Positions 8,677 through 17,749 of a stretch of DNA of 64,000 nt are shown here, piece after piece. The number at the start of each line of letters is the position of its first letter. The first letter of the stretch is position 1. The stretch comes from Pseudomonas sichuanensis (GTDB lineage: Bacteria; Pseudomonadota; Gammaproteobacteria; Pseudomonadales; Pseudomonadaceae), in contig NZ_QKVM01000032.1 in NCBI RefSeq assembly GCF_003231305.1, forward strand, positions 1-64,000. The letters are read 5' to 3'. Below the pieces are notes generated by a model that saw nothing but the letters and a program-made list of their open reading frames with translations, was not told the origin of the DNA and ran no database searches. A program made the translations under genes and the position numbers.

Positions 8677-10024
8677 GCTGGGGGTTCTCCTTGGGTAATG
8701 TGTGTAGCCGCGCAAGCGGCGCCAGCCCGAGCAGCGCCGCCAGGGCGAAGCTCAGGTGGTAGGCGAGGGTGCTGCCCAGCCGATCGAGCAGCAGGTTGAA
8801 GACCATCAACAGCAGCGCCGCGCCAACGCTGAAGGCCATCTGCCGGTTGAGGTTCCACAGCACGCTGGCCTGCTGGGTCCGCTGGCCGGTGAAGTCGAGC
8901 AATGCAGTGGTCTGCGCGGTGTTGGCGCCGATGCCGCCACCGATGCCCATCAAGGCGTAGGCGAGGATCAGCAGGTGGCCGTCCCGTGCGCTGTCGACCA
9001 GCACCAGCAGGGCGATGCCCAGGCTGTGCAGGAGCATGCCCAGCAGGAATAGGCGCCTTGCCCCGGCGCGGTTGTAGGCCCGGCCCACCATCAGCATGGC
9101 GGCGAAGGCGCCGGCGGCGTACACCAGCATGAACAGACCGCTGGCCTGGGCACTCAGGTGCAGGGTGTCCTGGAGGTAGAAGAGGTTCAGCAGATTGACC
9201 CCGGTGAAGATCCCGGGGATGGCCTGGTAGATCCACATGGAAACCTTCAGCCGCGCACTGCCGAGCAGATCGAGTTCGAGGATGGCGCTGTTCGTGCGGC
9301 GGTAATGCCGGCGATACAGCAAGGCACACACCGCGCCCAGGGCCAGGCACGGCAATGCCCAGGCCAGGCCATGGCCGGCGCCGTACAGCGACATCCCCAG
9401 CAGCAGGGCGGCGAGCGCGGCGCTGACCAGCAGCAGGCCGAGAAAGTCTGGCCGTGCCTGCGCCGTGCCGGGTACGTCGCGGATCCACAGCCAGGCCAGC
9501 CCGGCCGCCAACAGCGCCAGCGGAATGTTGGCGTGAAAGACCCAGGGCCAGCTGCCTCGGTCGACCATCAGCCCGCCCAGGCTCGGCGACAGCGCAGGCG
9601 CAATCAGTGCCACGGCCATCACCAGGGTGGATATCCGGGCGCGCTCCGGCCCCTGGAACAGGTTGAACGTCAGTGCCTGGCCCACCGGGATCAGCAGCCC
9701 GCCAGCCATGCCCTGGAGCAGGCGCCAGGCGATCAGCCCGGCAAAGCCGTCGGCCTGCCCGCAGCCCCACGCCGCCACGGCGAACCCGAGCATGCTGGCG
9801 CTCAGCAGCTTCCTGGCGCCCCATTGCGCCGCCAGCCAGGTACTGACCGGCATCACCAGGGCCAGCCCGAGGATGTAGGCGTTGCCCACCCAGGCACTGT
9901 TGGCGTTGTCGATGGCGAAGCTGGCCGCGATCCGTGGCATGGCCACGGCCGGCATGAAGATGTTGATGCAGTCGATGAAGAAGCCCAACAGGAAAACAGT
10001 CGCCACGCGGTATCGATTAGTCAT
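8669..10024 (-). CDS. DHA2-type MFS transporter
   Basis: This 451-residue protein has about fourteen hydrophobic segments and reads as a major facilitator of the drug:H+ antiporter-2 (EmrB-like) family. An early GFFIDCINIFMPAVAMPRIAASF resembles the first helix of these exporters, and RLLQGMAGGLLIPVGQAL is the family motif C region. It probably exports a toxic small molecule. The ATG at 10024 follows AAAGGAG and is preferred to a GTG six bases upstream. The gene is divergent from a LysR regulator about 90 bases away, the usual arrangement for an inducible exporter. Confidence 0.85.
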   Translation of the reverse strand: MTNRYRVATVFLLGFFIDCINIFMPAVAMPRIAASFAIDNANSAWVGNAYILGLALVMPVSTWLAAQWGARKLLSASMLGFAVAAWGCGQADGFAGLIAWRLLQGMAGGLLIPVGQALTFNLFQGPERARISTLVMAVALIAPALSPSLGGLMVDRGSWPWVFHANIPLALLAAGLAWLWIRDVPGTAQARPDFLGLLLVSAALAALLLGMSLYGAGHGLAWALPCLALGAVCALLYRRHYRRTNSAILELDLLGSARLKVSMWIYQAIPGIFTGVNLLNLFYLQDTLHLSAQASGLFMLVYAAGAFAAMLMVGRAYNRAGARRLFLLGMLLHSLGIALLVLVDSARDGHLLILAYALMGIGGGIGANTAQTTALLDFTGQRTQQASVLWNLNRQMAFSVGAALLLMVFNLLLDRLGSTLAYHLSFALAALLGLAPLARLHTLPKENPQHA

Positions 10025-10114
10025 TGCCACTCCTTTGCCGCGCGCAGCCTAAGCGGCTTGGACTGACCCGGTCGATGCCGTTACCCTTGAAACTCTGTTT
10101 GATGGAAATGAACA

Positions 10115-11017
10115 ATGCTGCGCACGGCCCTCCACACCCAGCTCAACCGGGTGCAGACGTTTTTGGCAGTGGTCGATTTCGGCTCGTTTACCAAAGCGGC
10201 GGACTTCCTCGGGATCAGCAAGGCGATGGCCAGCCAGCACGTCAAGGCACTGGAACAGGCCCTGGCGGTGACCCTGCTGGTACGCACCACCCGCGCCATC
10301 GCGCCGACTGAAACCGGCCAGGCGTTCTACGACGACTTCAAGGTGATCGTCGGCGATGTCGAGAGCGCCTTCGAGAGCGTCATGCAGCGGCACAACGGCG
10401 TGGCCGGCACACTGCGCATCAGCACCACCGGCGAGTATGGCGAGCGCTTCATCCTGCCGCTGATCCCGCTGTTCGCCGAGCGCTACCCAGGGCTGTCGAT
10501 CAGCTACGACATCGACTCGTCATTGAGTGACCTGATTGCGCAACGGCTCGACCTAGTGGTGCGCCTCGGCACCTTGGTGGATTCGAACCTGCGCAGCCGC
10601 AAGCTGGCCGATTACGACATCCTGCTGGTGGCAGCACCTGGGTTCATCGCCCGCCACGGCATCGAGCACCCGGCGGACCTGGCGAACCTGCCGTGGATCG
10701 CCAACAGCAACCTGCACAACCCGACCAGCTGGACCTTGCAGGCTGGGGAGGGCGACTGCCTGAGCATCACCGGCACTGCCGCTTTTCGGTCCAACGCCAG
10801 CCACGCCATCCGCGCCATGGCCCGCGCGTCGTTGGGGGTGGCCGTGCTGCCGGCGTGGTTGGTGGAGCAGGACCTGGCCAGTGGTGAGCTGCAGCGGGTG
10901 TTGCCGCAGTACAGCCTGCCTTCGCAGCCGATCAGCGTGGTGTACCCGCACAGCAGCCATGTGCCGCACAAGACCCGGGTGTTCATCGATTTCCTCTGTG
11001 AGCATCTGGGCCGCTGA
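10115..11017 (+). CDS. LysR-family regulator
   Basis: This 300-residue protein has an N-terminal winged helix-turn-helix (residues about 10-70, including GSFTKAADFLGISKAMASQHVKALEQ) and a LysR substrate-binding domain. The subtype resembles the Pseudomonas-abundant CrgA-like group (TGEYGERFILPLIPLFAERYP). It is divergent from the MFS/SnoaL pair, so it probably controls them in response to an unknown ligand. Confidence 0.9.
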   Translation: MLRTALHTQLNRVQTFLAVVDFGSFTKAADFLGISKAMASQHVKALEQALAVTLLVRTTRAIAPTETGQAFYDDFKVIVGDVESAFESVMQRHNGVAGTLRISTTGEYGERFILPLIPLFAERYPGLSISYDIDSSLSDLIAQRLDLVVRLGTLVDSNLRSRKLADYDILLVAAPGFIARHGIEHPADLANLPWIANSNLHNPTSWTLQAGEGDCLSITGTAAFRSNASHAIRAMARASLGVAVLPAWLVEQDLASGELQRVLPQYSLPSQPISVVYPHSSHVPHKTRVFIDFLCEHLGR

Positions 11018-11023
11018 GCAGGC

Positions 11024-11608
11024 CTATCGCGGCAGCACGGCCAAGGCGCTGTGGCAGGCACTGCGCAGGGCCGCCGCGGGTACGCCATCACGTGCCTGCA
11101 CCGAGATGCCATGGAGAAAGATCGCGTAGAAATGCCCCAGGGCCTGGACATCGGTGTGGGGCGGCAACTGGCCCTGCTCGCGGGCACGGCTTAGCCGGGC
11201 AATGATCGATTCGCTGCGCTGGCGACGGTGATCCGCCAACCACTGCTGCACCGCGACGTTGTCCGGTGCAACGCCGCTGGCCGCGCTTACCACCAGGCAT
11301 CCCTTGGGCTCGTCGACACGGGTATAGGTAGCGATGGCGTCCTCGAGCATCTGCTCCAGCGCCTGGTGGATATCCGGCAGGGCCAGGGCACGGTCGGCAA
11401 AACCGCCTTCGGCCGATTCGTACAGTGCCACGGCTTCTTCGAACAGTTGCTGCTTGCTGCCGAAGGCCGCGTAGATCCGCGCCGAGGCGATACCCAGCCC
11501 GGCGACCAGCGCCGCCATCGAGGTGCCTTCGTAACCGTGTTCCCAGAACAGCCGCAGCGCCTTGCGCAGTGCCTGCTGCTTGTCGAATTCCCGTGGTCGT
11601 CCTGCCAT
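11024..11608 (-). CDS. TetR-family regulator (AcrR type)
   Basis: This 194-residue protein has a TetR helix-turn-helix at residues about 10-55 (QALRKALRLFWEHGYEGTSMAALVAGLGIASARIYAAFGSKQQLF). The C-terminal half binds an unknown inducer. The ATG at 11608 gives the typical MAGRPREFD opening; an upstream TTG would add eight residues. It is divergent from the isomerase/hydrolase pair, and a near-perfect 30-base palindrome lies between them, so it very likely represses that pair and perhaps itself. Confidence 0.9.
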   Translation of the reverse strand: MAGRPREFDKQQALRKALRLFWEHGYEGTSMAALVAGLGIASARIYAAFGSKQQLFEEAVALYESAEGGFADRALALPDIHQALEQMLEDAIATYTRVDEPKGCLVVSAASGVAPDNVAVQQWLADHRRQRSESIIARLSRAREQGQLPPHTDVQALGHFYAIFLHGISVQARDGVPAAALRSACHSALAVLPR

Positions 11609-11678
11609 TGCCTGTCTGCCTGAATGCGCCAAACGGGCATTCTAGCCAATTCGCGATTGACGGGCAGCGTCGATCACA

Positions 11679-11708
11679 CCTATTGTTTGTTGATCGACAA
11701 ACAATAGG
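11679..11708. promoter_or_regulatory. Near-perfect 30-base palindrome, probable TetR operator
   Basis: The arms CCTATTGTTTGT (11679-11690) and ACAAACAATAGG (11697-11708) are perfectly complementary around TGATCG, whose inner GATC is also symmetric. Only one base pair of the 30-base palindrome mismatches. It lies 10 bases before the isomerase ATG and about 70 bases from the divergent TetR gene. Confidence 0.75.
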
Positions 11709-11717
11709 AAGGAATCG

Positions 11718-12803
11718 ATGAAAACGCTCAAAGGCCCAAGCCTGCACCTGGCACAGTTCAGCAGTGACAACCCGCCGTTCGATTCGTTGGACAGCATCGC
11801 CGGTTGGGCCGCGCAGTTGGGTTTCAAGGCCCTGCAGGTCCCGGCCTGGGATGCTCGCCTGTTCGATGTGGCCCTGGCCGCGCAGAGCACGGGGTACTGC
11901 GACGAGATCAAGGGGCAGCTGGCAGGGCACGGCCTGCAGATCAGCGAACTGACCACGCATATGTTCGGCCAGTTGGTCGCGGTGCACCCGGCCTATGACC
12001 CCCTGTGCGACGCGTTCGCGCCCGCTTCACTGGCGGGGCGGCCGGCGGCGCGCACCGACTGGGCCATCGAACAAATGAAGCTGGCAGCGCGCGCCAGCCG
12101 CAATCTGGGCCTGGCCGACATGGGTACGTTTTCCGGTGCCTTGGCCTGGCCTTATCTGTTCCCCTTCCCGCAGCGCCCGAAAGGCCTGGTGGAGGCTGCC
12201 TTCGAAGAGCTGGCGCGGCGCTGGCGGCCGATTCTCGATGTCTGCGACGAGCAGGGCGTGAACCTGTGCTTCGAGATCCACCCGGCCGAGGACCTGCACG
12301 ACGGCACCAGCTTCGAGCGCTTCCATGCCCTGGTGGGCGAGCACGAGCGCTGCCGTATCCTTTTCGACCCCAGCCATTTCGTGCTCCAGCAGCTCGACTA
12401 CCTGGCCTATCTGGACCTGTACCACCCGTTGATCCGCATGTTTCACGTCAAGGATGCCGAGTTCAATCCGAGCGGCCGGCAGGGTGTCTATGGCGGCTAC
12501 AGCGACTGGGCCGAGCGCGCCGGGCGCTTCCGCTCGCTGGGCGATGGGCAGGTCGATTTCAAGGCGATCTTCGCCAAGCTGGCGCAGTACGACTTCGATG
12601 GCTGGGCCACCCTTGAGTGGGAGTGCTGCCTCAAGGACCAGGAGGTCGGGGCCCGGGAGGGCGTCGAGTTCATCGACCGACACATCATCCAGGTCACCGG
12701 GCAGGTCTTCGACGACTTTGCCGGCGCACCGCTCGCCCCTGGGCAGATACAGCGCATGCTGGGGCTTGCCGTGGCTGGCAACGCAGTGGGAGTACGGGCA
12801 TGA
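11718..12803 (+). CDS. Sugar phosphate isomerase/epimerase (TIM-barrel) family protein
   Basis: This 361-residue protein belongs to the xylose-isomerase-like/AP-endonuclease-2 barrel family. Metal-site stretches are visible: FEIHPAEDLHD near residue 185, ILFDPSHFVLQQLD near residue 215, and MFHVKDAEF near residue 240. Such enzymes act on sugars, inositols or hydroxypyruvate-like compounds; the substrate is not evident. The ATG overlaps nothing upstream, and the stop overlaps the next ATG (ATGA), so the pair is translationally coupled. The palindrome just upstream implies repression by the divergent TetR protein. Confidence 0.82.
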   Translation: MKTLKGPSLHLAQFSSDNPPFDSLDSIAGWAAQLGFKALQVPAWDARLFDVALAAQSTGYCDEIKGQLAGHGLQISELTTHMFGQLVAVHPAYDPLCDAFAPASLAGRPAARTDWAIEQMKLAARASRNLGLADMGTFSGALAWPYLFPFPQRPKGLVEAAFEELARRWRPILDVCDEQGVNLCFEIHPAEDLHDGTSFERFHALVGEHERCRILFDPSHFVLQQLDYLAYLDLYHPLIRMFHVKDAEFNPSGRQGVYGGYSDWAERAGRFRSLGDGQVDFKAIFAKLAQYDFDGWATLEWECCLKDQEVGAREGVEFIDRHIIQVTGQVFDDFAGAPLAPGQIQRMLGLAVAGNAVGVRA

Positions 12804-13684
12804 ACCCAGTCATCGAGTCCCGGGACGACGCGTTCGCCCATGTCTATGTGCAGGTGGAAGGGCTGCGCATCCATTGCGCCGTGGCCGGGGAGGGCGAGCC
12901 CGTGCTGCTGGTGCCCGGCTGGCCACAGACCTGGTATGCCTGGCGCCATGTGCTGCCTGCGCTGGCCGCGCGAGGCTTCAAGGCGATTGCCGTCGACCCG
13001 CCCGGCCTGGGTGACTCGGACCGGCCCGAGCACGGCTACGACACCGGCAACGTCGCCCGCCTGTTGCATGCGCTCATGGCGCAGCTGGGGCATGAGCGCT
13101 ATCACCTGGTCGGTCATGATGTGGGCATGTGGGTGGCGTACGCCTTGGCCAGCGATCAGCCGCAAGCGGTGCGCTCGCTGGCGGTGGCCGAGGCGGTGAT
13201 ACCGGGTTTGGCAGCGGCGCCGCCGATCTTCGTGGACCCGCAGGAGAACATTTTCCTCTGGCATTTCCTGTTCAACCAGGTCCGAGACCTGCCGGAGTTC
13301 CTGATTGCCGGGCGTGAGGAGGGTTACTTGAATTTCATGTTCGATCGCTGGGCCATCCAGCGCCATGCCGTGGCATCCGATGTCTATGTTCGCGCCTATT
13401 CGTCACCCGGTGGGATGCGCGGTGGGTTTGCCTACTATCGGGCGATTCCTGAAACCATCCGGCAGAACCGCGAGCGTGCTGCCCGCCCGTTGCGCATGCC
13501 GGTGTTGGCGATCGGGGCCGAGCATGCCACCGGCGATGCGCCGTTGCAGACCCTGCAGGGGCATGCCCAGGCGGTGCGTGGCGTGATCCTGCCAGGCTGC
13601 GGGCATTTCGTGATGGAGGAGGCGCCGGCCTTGTTCAACGAACACCTGCTGGCCTTCCTGCAAGGCCCGGCGGCCAGTGGCTGA
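12800..13684 (+). CDS. Alpha/beta hydrolase, epoxide hydrolase/dehalogenase-like
   Basis: This 294-residue protein has the alpha/beta-hydrolase fold. The nucleophile elbow is GHDVGMW, which carries Asp rather than Ser, as in soluble epoxide hydrolases and haloalkane dehalogenases. An oxyanion-hole segment LLVPGWPQTWYAWRHV lies near residue 35, and the terminal histidine is in GCGHFVMEEAP. The start at 12800 overlaps the preceding stop. Substrate is unknown; co-expression with the sugar-isomerase-like gene suggests a small catabolic module. Confidence 0.82.
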   Translation: MNPVIESRDDAFAHVYVQVEGLRIHCAVAGEGEPVLLVPGWPQTWYAWRHVLPALAARGFKAIAVDPPGLGDSDRPEHGYDTGNVARLLHALMAQLGHERYHLVGHDVGMWVAYALASDQPQAVRSLAVAEAVIPGLAAAPPIFVDPQENIFLWHFLFNQVRDLPEFLIAGREEGYLNFMFDRWAIQRHAVASDVYVRAYSSPGGMRGGFAYYRAIPETIRQNRERAARPLRMPVLAIGAEHATGDAPLQTLQGHAQAVRGVILPGCGHFVMEEAPALFNEHLLAFLQGPAASG

Positions 13685-13693
13685 GCGCGGTGC

Positions 13694-14314
13694 TCAGGGC
13701 TCCAGCCCGATGCCGCGCAAGATGACGCTGGTCACAGTCTGTACCGCGCTTTCGAAGGCCAGGTCGGACAGCGGTTCGCCGCGGTTGAGCAGCGTCACCT
13801 GATAGCCGAAATCCGCATAGTGCTGGGTCGCCGCCCAGATCATGTACAGCAGCGCCGAAGGTTCCACCGGCAGGATCCGTCGGTCCTGCACCCAACTGCG
13901 GATCTTGGTTTCCTTGAGCTGCGCCCAGGGCACCAGGGTGTCGTCCAGGGTCGGGCCGAGCACCGGCGCACCGTGCAGGATCTCTTCCGCCCAGATCTTC
14001 GAGCCCAGCGGCCGCGAACGCGAATGGCCCATCTTGGCGCGGATGTAGCTGGTCAGCACCACCCGTGGGTCGTCGAAGCGCTCGAAACACAGTGCGTCCT
14101 GCTTCCACACATCCAGCAGGTCCTGCAGTACTGCGCGGTACAGCTCGTCCTTGGTGCTGAAGTAGTAGTGCAGGTTAGAGCGCGGCAGCTGCGCCTGCTC
14201 GGCGATGTCGCCCATCGAGGTGGCGCCGTAGCCTTTGGCGGCGAACACCTGCTCGGCGGCCTGGAGGATCTTGTCGATGTTGCGTCGACGGATCTCGATC
14301 TTGTGGTTGGCCAT
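13694..14314 (-). CDS. RutR-like TetR-family regulator
   Basis: This 206-residue protein has an N-terminal TetR helix-turn-helix (TSMGDIAEQAQLPRSNLHYYFSTKDELYRAVL). Its C-terminal part closely resembles E. coli RutR, the uracil-sensing pyrimidine regulator: the LHGAPVL and MIWAATQHYADFGYQV stretches match the RutR pattern MIWASTQHYADF. The ATG at 14314 is preferred to an in-frame codon 30 bases upstream. It lies about 6 kb from the pyrimidine-degradation genes, so it may be their regulator; that is inference. It is tail-to-tail with the epoxide-hydrolase-like gene. Confidence 0.82.
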   Translation of the reverse strand: MANHKIEIRRRNIDKILQAAEQVFAAKGYGATSMGDIAEQAQLPRSNLHYYFSTKDELYRAVLQDLLDVWKQDALCFERFDDPRVVLTSYIRAKMGHSRSRPLGSKIWAEEILHGAPVLGPTLDDTLVPWAQLKETKIRSWVQDRRILPVEPSALLYMIWAATQHYADFGYQVTLLNRGEPLSDLAFESAVQTVTSVILRGIGLEP

Positions 14315-14427
14315 GGGCTGTCCGTGGTGACCTGAACAGGGCAAGGCTAACAGCTTTGCAAGGCGTGTGGTGAAGGCTTCGCGGCCATCTGTTAACGTGC
14401 CCGCATTGCCTCGCCGAGCCCTGCGCC

Positions 14428-15048
14428 ATGCCCTTCGCCGACAACCTGATCGCCTTCACCCTGGCCGCCACCTTGCTGACGCTGACGCCCGGCCTGGACA
14501 CCGCGCTGATCCTGCGCACCGCCGCCGTGGAAAGCCGCCAGCAGGCACTGCGCGCCGCGCTGGGCATCAATGCCGGCTGCCTGCTGTGGGGCGCGGCGGT
14601 GGCCTTCGGCCTGGGCGCACTGATTGCGGTGTCGGAGCTGGCCTACAACCTGCTCAAGTACTGCGGCGCCGCCTACCTGGCCTGGCTGGGGGTGAACATG
14701 CTGCTGCGCCCGCGCCAGTCGATGGCACCGGCTGGCGAGCGGGCGCCGTCCACCGGCAACTGGTTCGTCAAGGGCATGCTGGGTAACCTGCTCAACCCCA
14801 AGGTCGGCATCTTTTATGTGTCCTTCCTGCCCCAGTTCATTCCCCAGGGCCAGCCGCTGGTGGCCTGGACTTTCGGGCTGGTGGGTATCCATGTGCTGCT
14901 GGGGCTGCTCTGGGCGACCGGCCTGATCGCCGCCACCCGGCCGCTGGCCGAGGTGCTGCGCCGCGAACGCGTGATCCGCTGGATGGACCGCTGCACCGGC
15001 CTGGTGTTCGTGCTGTTCGCGGCGCGGCTGGCGTTGAGCAGGCGCTAG
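14428..15048 (+). CDS. LysE/RhtB-family amino acid exporter
   Basis: This 206-residue inner-membrane protein has about six hydrophobic segments and the family opening LTPGLDTALILRTA, followed by GINAGCLLWGAAVAFGLGAL and the GNLLNPKVGIFYVSFLPQF signature. LysE/RhtB proteins export amino acids or their analogues; the substrate cannot be read here. It is transcribed away from the RutR-like gene and meets the AraC gene tail to tail. Confidence 0.9.
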   Translation: MPFADNLIAFTLAATLLTLTPGLDTALILRTAAVESRQQALRAALGINAGCLLWGAAVAFGLGALIAVSELAYNLLKYCGAAYLAWLGVNMLLRPRQSMAPAGERAPSTGNWFVKGMLGNLLNPKVGIFYVSFLPQFIPQGQPLVAWTFGLVGIHVLLGLLWATGLIAATRPLAEVLRRERVIRWMDRCTGLVFVLFAARLALSRR

Positions 15049-15051
15049 ACC

Positions 15052-15921
15052 CTAGGCCAGCGGCAGGTAGATGTCGGTCTGCCACTGTGCCTGCGGCGTC
15101 TGCGGGTACACGCTCAGGTAATGGAAGAACAGCGGGTGGTCGCGTAGTTCTTCGCCGCTGGTCGGCAGCCAGTCGCGGTAGAGCGGGTAGATGGTCTCGC
15201 CGATATGGTCCGGTGAGCCCACATGCCGCACCACGGCGCAGCGCCCACCGGGGATGACCAGTGTTCGCACGCCGAATGGATTGGCGGCCACTTCGGCATC
15301 GATCTCGCCGCAGATGGCGAAGCGAAAGTCCTCTGGTGCGGTGGTATCGGGATTGTTGTAGGGAATGCCGAAGGTGCGCCGGGTGGCCACTGGCGACTCA
15401 TCGCCATGGGTGCGCCATTGGATGAAGCGGCCCACGGTGGCCGGCAGTTGCGCGGGTGGGCCAAGGTGTTCCAGGGCGGCCACCCGGGTTTGCGTGAAAT
15501 CGACGATACGGACTTGCATGCTGATGCTCCTGGCAAAGTGGGGAATGCGAAATGCCGTGTTCCAGGCGCGCCAGTCCGGCGCCCGGCGAAAGGCGCTCGG
15601 CGACAGTGCGAAGTCACGCCGAAAGGCACGGGCGAAAGCCTCCGGGCTGTCGAAACCGGCATCCAGCGCCACCTGCAGCACCGCCAGCGCCGGGTCGGCG
15701 GCCAGCGCGTGGCCGGCACGGCGCAGGCGCATCAGTTGCACGTAGCGCGCCACCGGCACACCGACATAGGCGCTGAACTGGCGGTGAAAGTGGTGCACCG
15801 AGAAGTTCGCCACCTGGCTCAGGCGCTCCAGCGACAGGTCGCCGTCGAGGTTGCCCTCGATATGCGCGAGCACGGCGGCGAAGCGTTGGTCGTAGGGGCG
15901 GCTGGGCGAGGGGCTGGGCAT
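15052..15921 (-). CDS. AraC-family regulator with GyrI-like effector domain
   Basis: This 289-residue protein has the AraC DNA-binding domain at its N terminus (residues about 10-110, LERLSQVANFSVHHFHRQFSAYVG and ALDAGFDSPEAFARAFRRDF). A GyrI-like/SOUL-type ligand-binding domain begins near residue 135 (MQVRIVDFTQTRVAALEHLGP). This order matches the Rob/SbmC-like group, whose effector domains often bind drugs. The target is unknown; the adjacent LysE exporter is a candidate. Confidence 0.87.
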   Translation of the reverse strand: MPSPSPSRPYDQRFAAVLAHIEGNLDGDLSLERLSQVANFSVHHFHRQFSAYVGVPVARYVQLMRLRRAGHALAADPALAVLQVALDAGFDSPEAFARAFRRDFALSPSAFRRAPDWRAWNTAFRIPHFARSISMQVRIVDFTQTRVAALEHLGPPAQLPATVGRFIQWRTHGDESPVATRRTFGIPYNNPDTTAPEDFRFAICGEIDAEVAANPFGVRTLVIPGGRCAVVRHVGSPDHIGETIYPLYRDWLPTSGEELRDHPLFFHYLSVYPQTPQAQWQTDIYLPLA

Positions 15922-16035
15922 CGGTGCGGGTTCCTGGGGTCACGGGCAGGCACAGGATGCGGCAGGTGGGCCGGGGTACGCCTAGCCGGGTTTGCTCAGG
16001 TGGCGCCGTTACGCGCCACAAGCATGGGTGAGCGG

Positions 16036-16227
16036 TCAGTATGGCGCTGCGATCCTGCCGGTGTATTGCGCATCGAACAGATCAGCAATTTCTCGCATGC
16101 GGACCTGCGCGAGGGCCCCCTCGAGTTCCTTCATCCAGCCGTGAGTACCTTTGTGCAGAATCGAGCTGGCGAGGATCGACTCGATATGACCCTGCAATTC
16201 CTTGTCTGTCACAACCCGAATGCTCAC
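16036..16227 (-). CDS. Small hypothetical protein, 63 residues
   Basis: An open frame of 63 residues starts at a GTG (16227) behind GAGGGATCC. Its composition is mixed, with a charged helix-like middle (GWMKELEGALAQVRMREIADLFDAQY), and does not look like a GC-rich shadow frame. The local GC content is lower than that of its neighbours. No family was recognised. It occupies most of the gap between the AraC and DUF3300 genes. Confidence 0.45.
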   Translation of the reverse strand: MSIRVVTDKELQGHIESILASSILHKGTHGWMKELEGALAQVRMREIADLFDAQYTGRIAAPY

Positions 16228-16351
16228 GGATCCCTCTGCTACCCTTGCCACTCAGCACCGAAGCTGAAATCAGTCGCTGGCAGTTCAAGCGTTCACCTCC
16301 CGGTCTTCGACTTACCCATTTCGAGCGGTATGACCCACCTGGGAGGTGTGA

Positions 16352-17749
16352 ATGCGCACTCGATTGTCCTGCGTACTGGCCGTAATGCTGGCGTTGCATG
16401 CTGCCCCTTCGTTCGCCGAGACGGCGGACTCTGGCCCGGTGGCGCCCGAGCCCGCCGCCACCAAGCAGGCGGTGTTCACCCAGGAGCAGCTGGACCAGAT
16501 GCTCGCGCCTATCGCCCTGTACCCCGACCCGTTGCTGGCGCAGGTGCTGATGGCCAGCACCTACCCGGGCGAGGTGGCCGAAGCGGTCACCTGGTCGAAG
16601 GCTCACCCGGACGCCAAGGGCGATGACGCGGTCAAGCAGGTGGCCAGCCAGCCCTGGGACCCCAGCGTGCAGGCGCTGGTGGCCTTCCCCCAGGTGCTCG
16701 CCACGCTGGGCCAGGACCCGGTCTGGGTGCAGCGCCTGGGCGATGCGTTCCTGGCCCAGCCGGACGACCTGATGAACGGCGTGCAGCGCCTGCGCCAGCA
16801 GGCCAAGGCCGCCGGCAACCTGCAGAGCAACCAGTACCAGAACGTCACCGTGCAGGCCGCGCCGGCCAGCAAGCCCGCGGACAGCCAGAGCGCCCCGGCC
16901 AGCAACCAGACCATCATCATCCAGCCCGCCGACCCGCAGACGGTCTACGTGCCCACCTACAACCCCACGACCATCTACGGCACCTGGGCCTACCCGGCCT
17001 CGCCGCCGGCCTACTATCCGCCGCCGCCGGCCTACTACCCGGGCCAGGCGCTGGTCGCCGGGTTGGCCTTCGGTACCGGGGTGGCGATCGTCGCCTCGCT
17101 GTGGGGCGACTGCGACTGGAACAACCATGACGTAGACATCGACGTGAATCGCTACAACAACATCAACCGCAACAACCAGATCAACAACATCAGCAACAAC
17201 AAGTGGCAGCACAACCCCGTGCACCGCGACGGGGTGCCGTACCGCGATGCCCGCAACCGCGAGCAATACGGCCGCCAGCTGGACGGCGCGCGCGACCGCG
17301 CCGCCTACCGTGGCGACGACGCCCAGCGTGCCAAGGCGCGGCAGAACGCGCTCAGCTCGATGGACCGCCACGGCATCGAGCGGCCCGCCAGCAACAATGT
17401 GCAGGCCCGCGAACGCATGCGCGAGGCACAGACCGAGCGCAACAACAATCCGCGCCTGGCCGAACGCCGCCAGGACGCGCCACGCGCCAACCAGGGCACG
17501 CAGCTCAACCAGCGCCGGCAGAACGAAGGCCAGGCCCGTCAGCAGGTGGCGCAACGCCAGAACACCGGTCGCGCCCGTAACAACGCCTTTGATGGCGTGC
17601 GCTCGCCGTCGCGCAGCAGCGCCCAGGCCAGCCGCGGGCGCACCAGCCAGGCCTTCGCCCAGCGCGGCAGCGCGCCGCGCGCCAGCGGGCAGCCGGTTTC
17701 CCGCCCGAGCTTTTCCGGCGGGCGTCAACGGGGAGGAGGCCGTCGATGA
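16352..17749 (+). CDS. DUF3300 exported protein
   Basis: This 465-residue protein begins with a signal peptide (MRTRLSCVLAVMLALHAAPSFA) and carries the DUF3300 domain at residues about 40-260 (QLDQMLAPIALYPDPLLAQVLMASTYPGEVAEA). The middle is rich in Pro and Tyr, then Asn. The C-terminal 150 residues are Arg/Gln/Asn-rich and probably disordered, so it may bind nucleic acid, acidic polymer or the cell surface. Function is unknown for the family. The start follows GGGAGGTG. Its stop overlaps the start of the DUF2950 gene by four bases, and the two often travel together. Confidence 0.85.
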   Translation: MRTRLSCVLAVMLALHAAPSFAETADSGPVAPEPAATKQAVFTQEQLDQMLAPIALYPDPLLAQVLMASTYPGEVAEAVTWSKAHPDAKGDDAVKQVASQPWDPSVQALVAFPQVLATLGQDPVWVQRLGDAFLAQPDDLMNGVQRLRQQAKAAGNLQSNQYQNVTVQAAPASKPADSQSAPASNQTIIIQPADPQTVYVPTYNPTTIYGTWAYPASPPAYYPPPPAYYPGQALVAGLAFGTGVAIVASLWGDCDWNNHDVDIDVNRYNNINRNNQINNISNNKWQHNPVHRDGVPYRDARNREQYGRQLDGARDRAAYRGDDAQRAKARQNALSSMDRHGIERPASNNVQARERMREAQTERNNNPRLAERRQDAPRANQGTQLNQRRQNEGQARQQVAQRQNTGRARNNAFDGVRSPSRSSAQASRGRTSQAFAQRGSAPRASGQPVSRPSFSGGRQRGGGRR

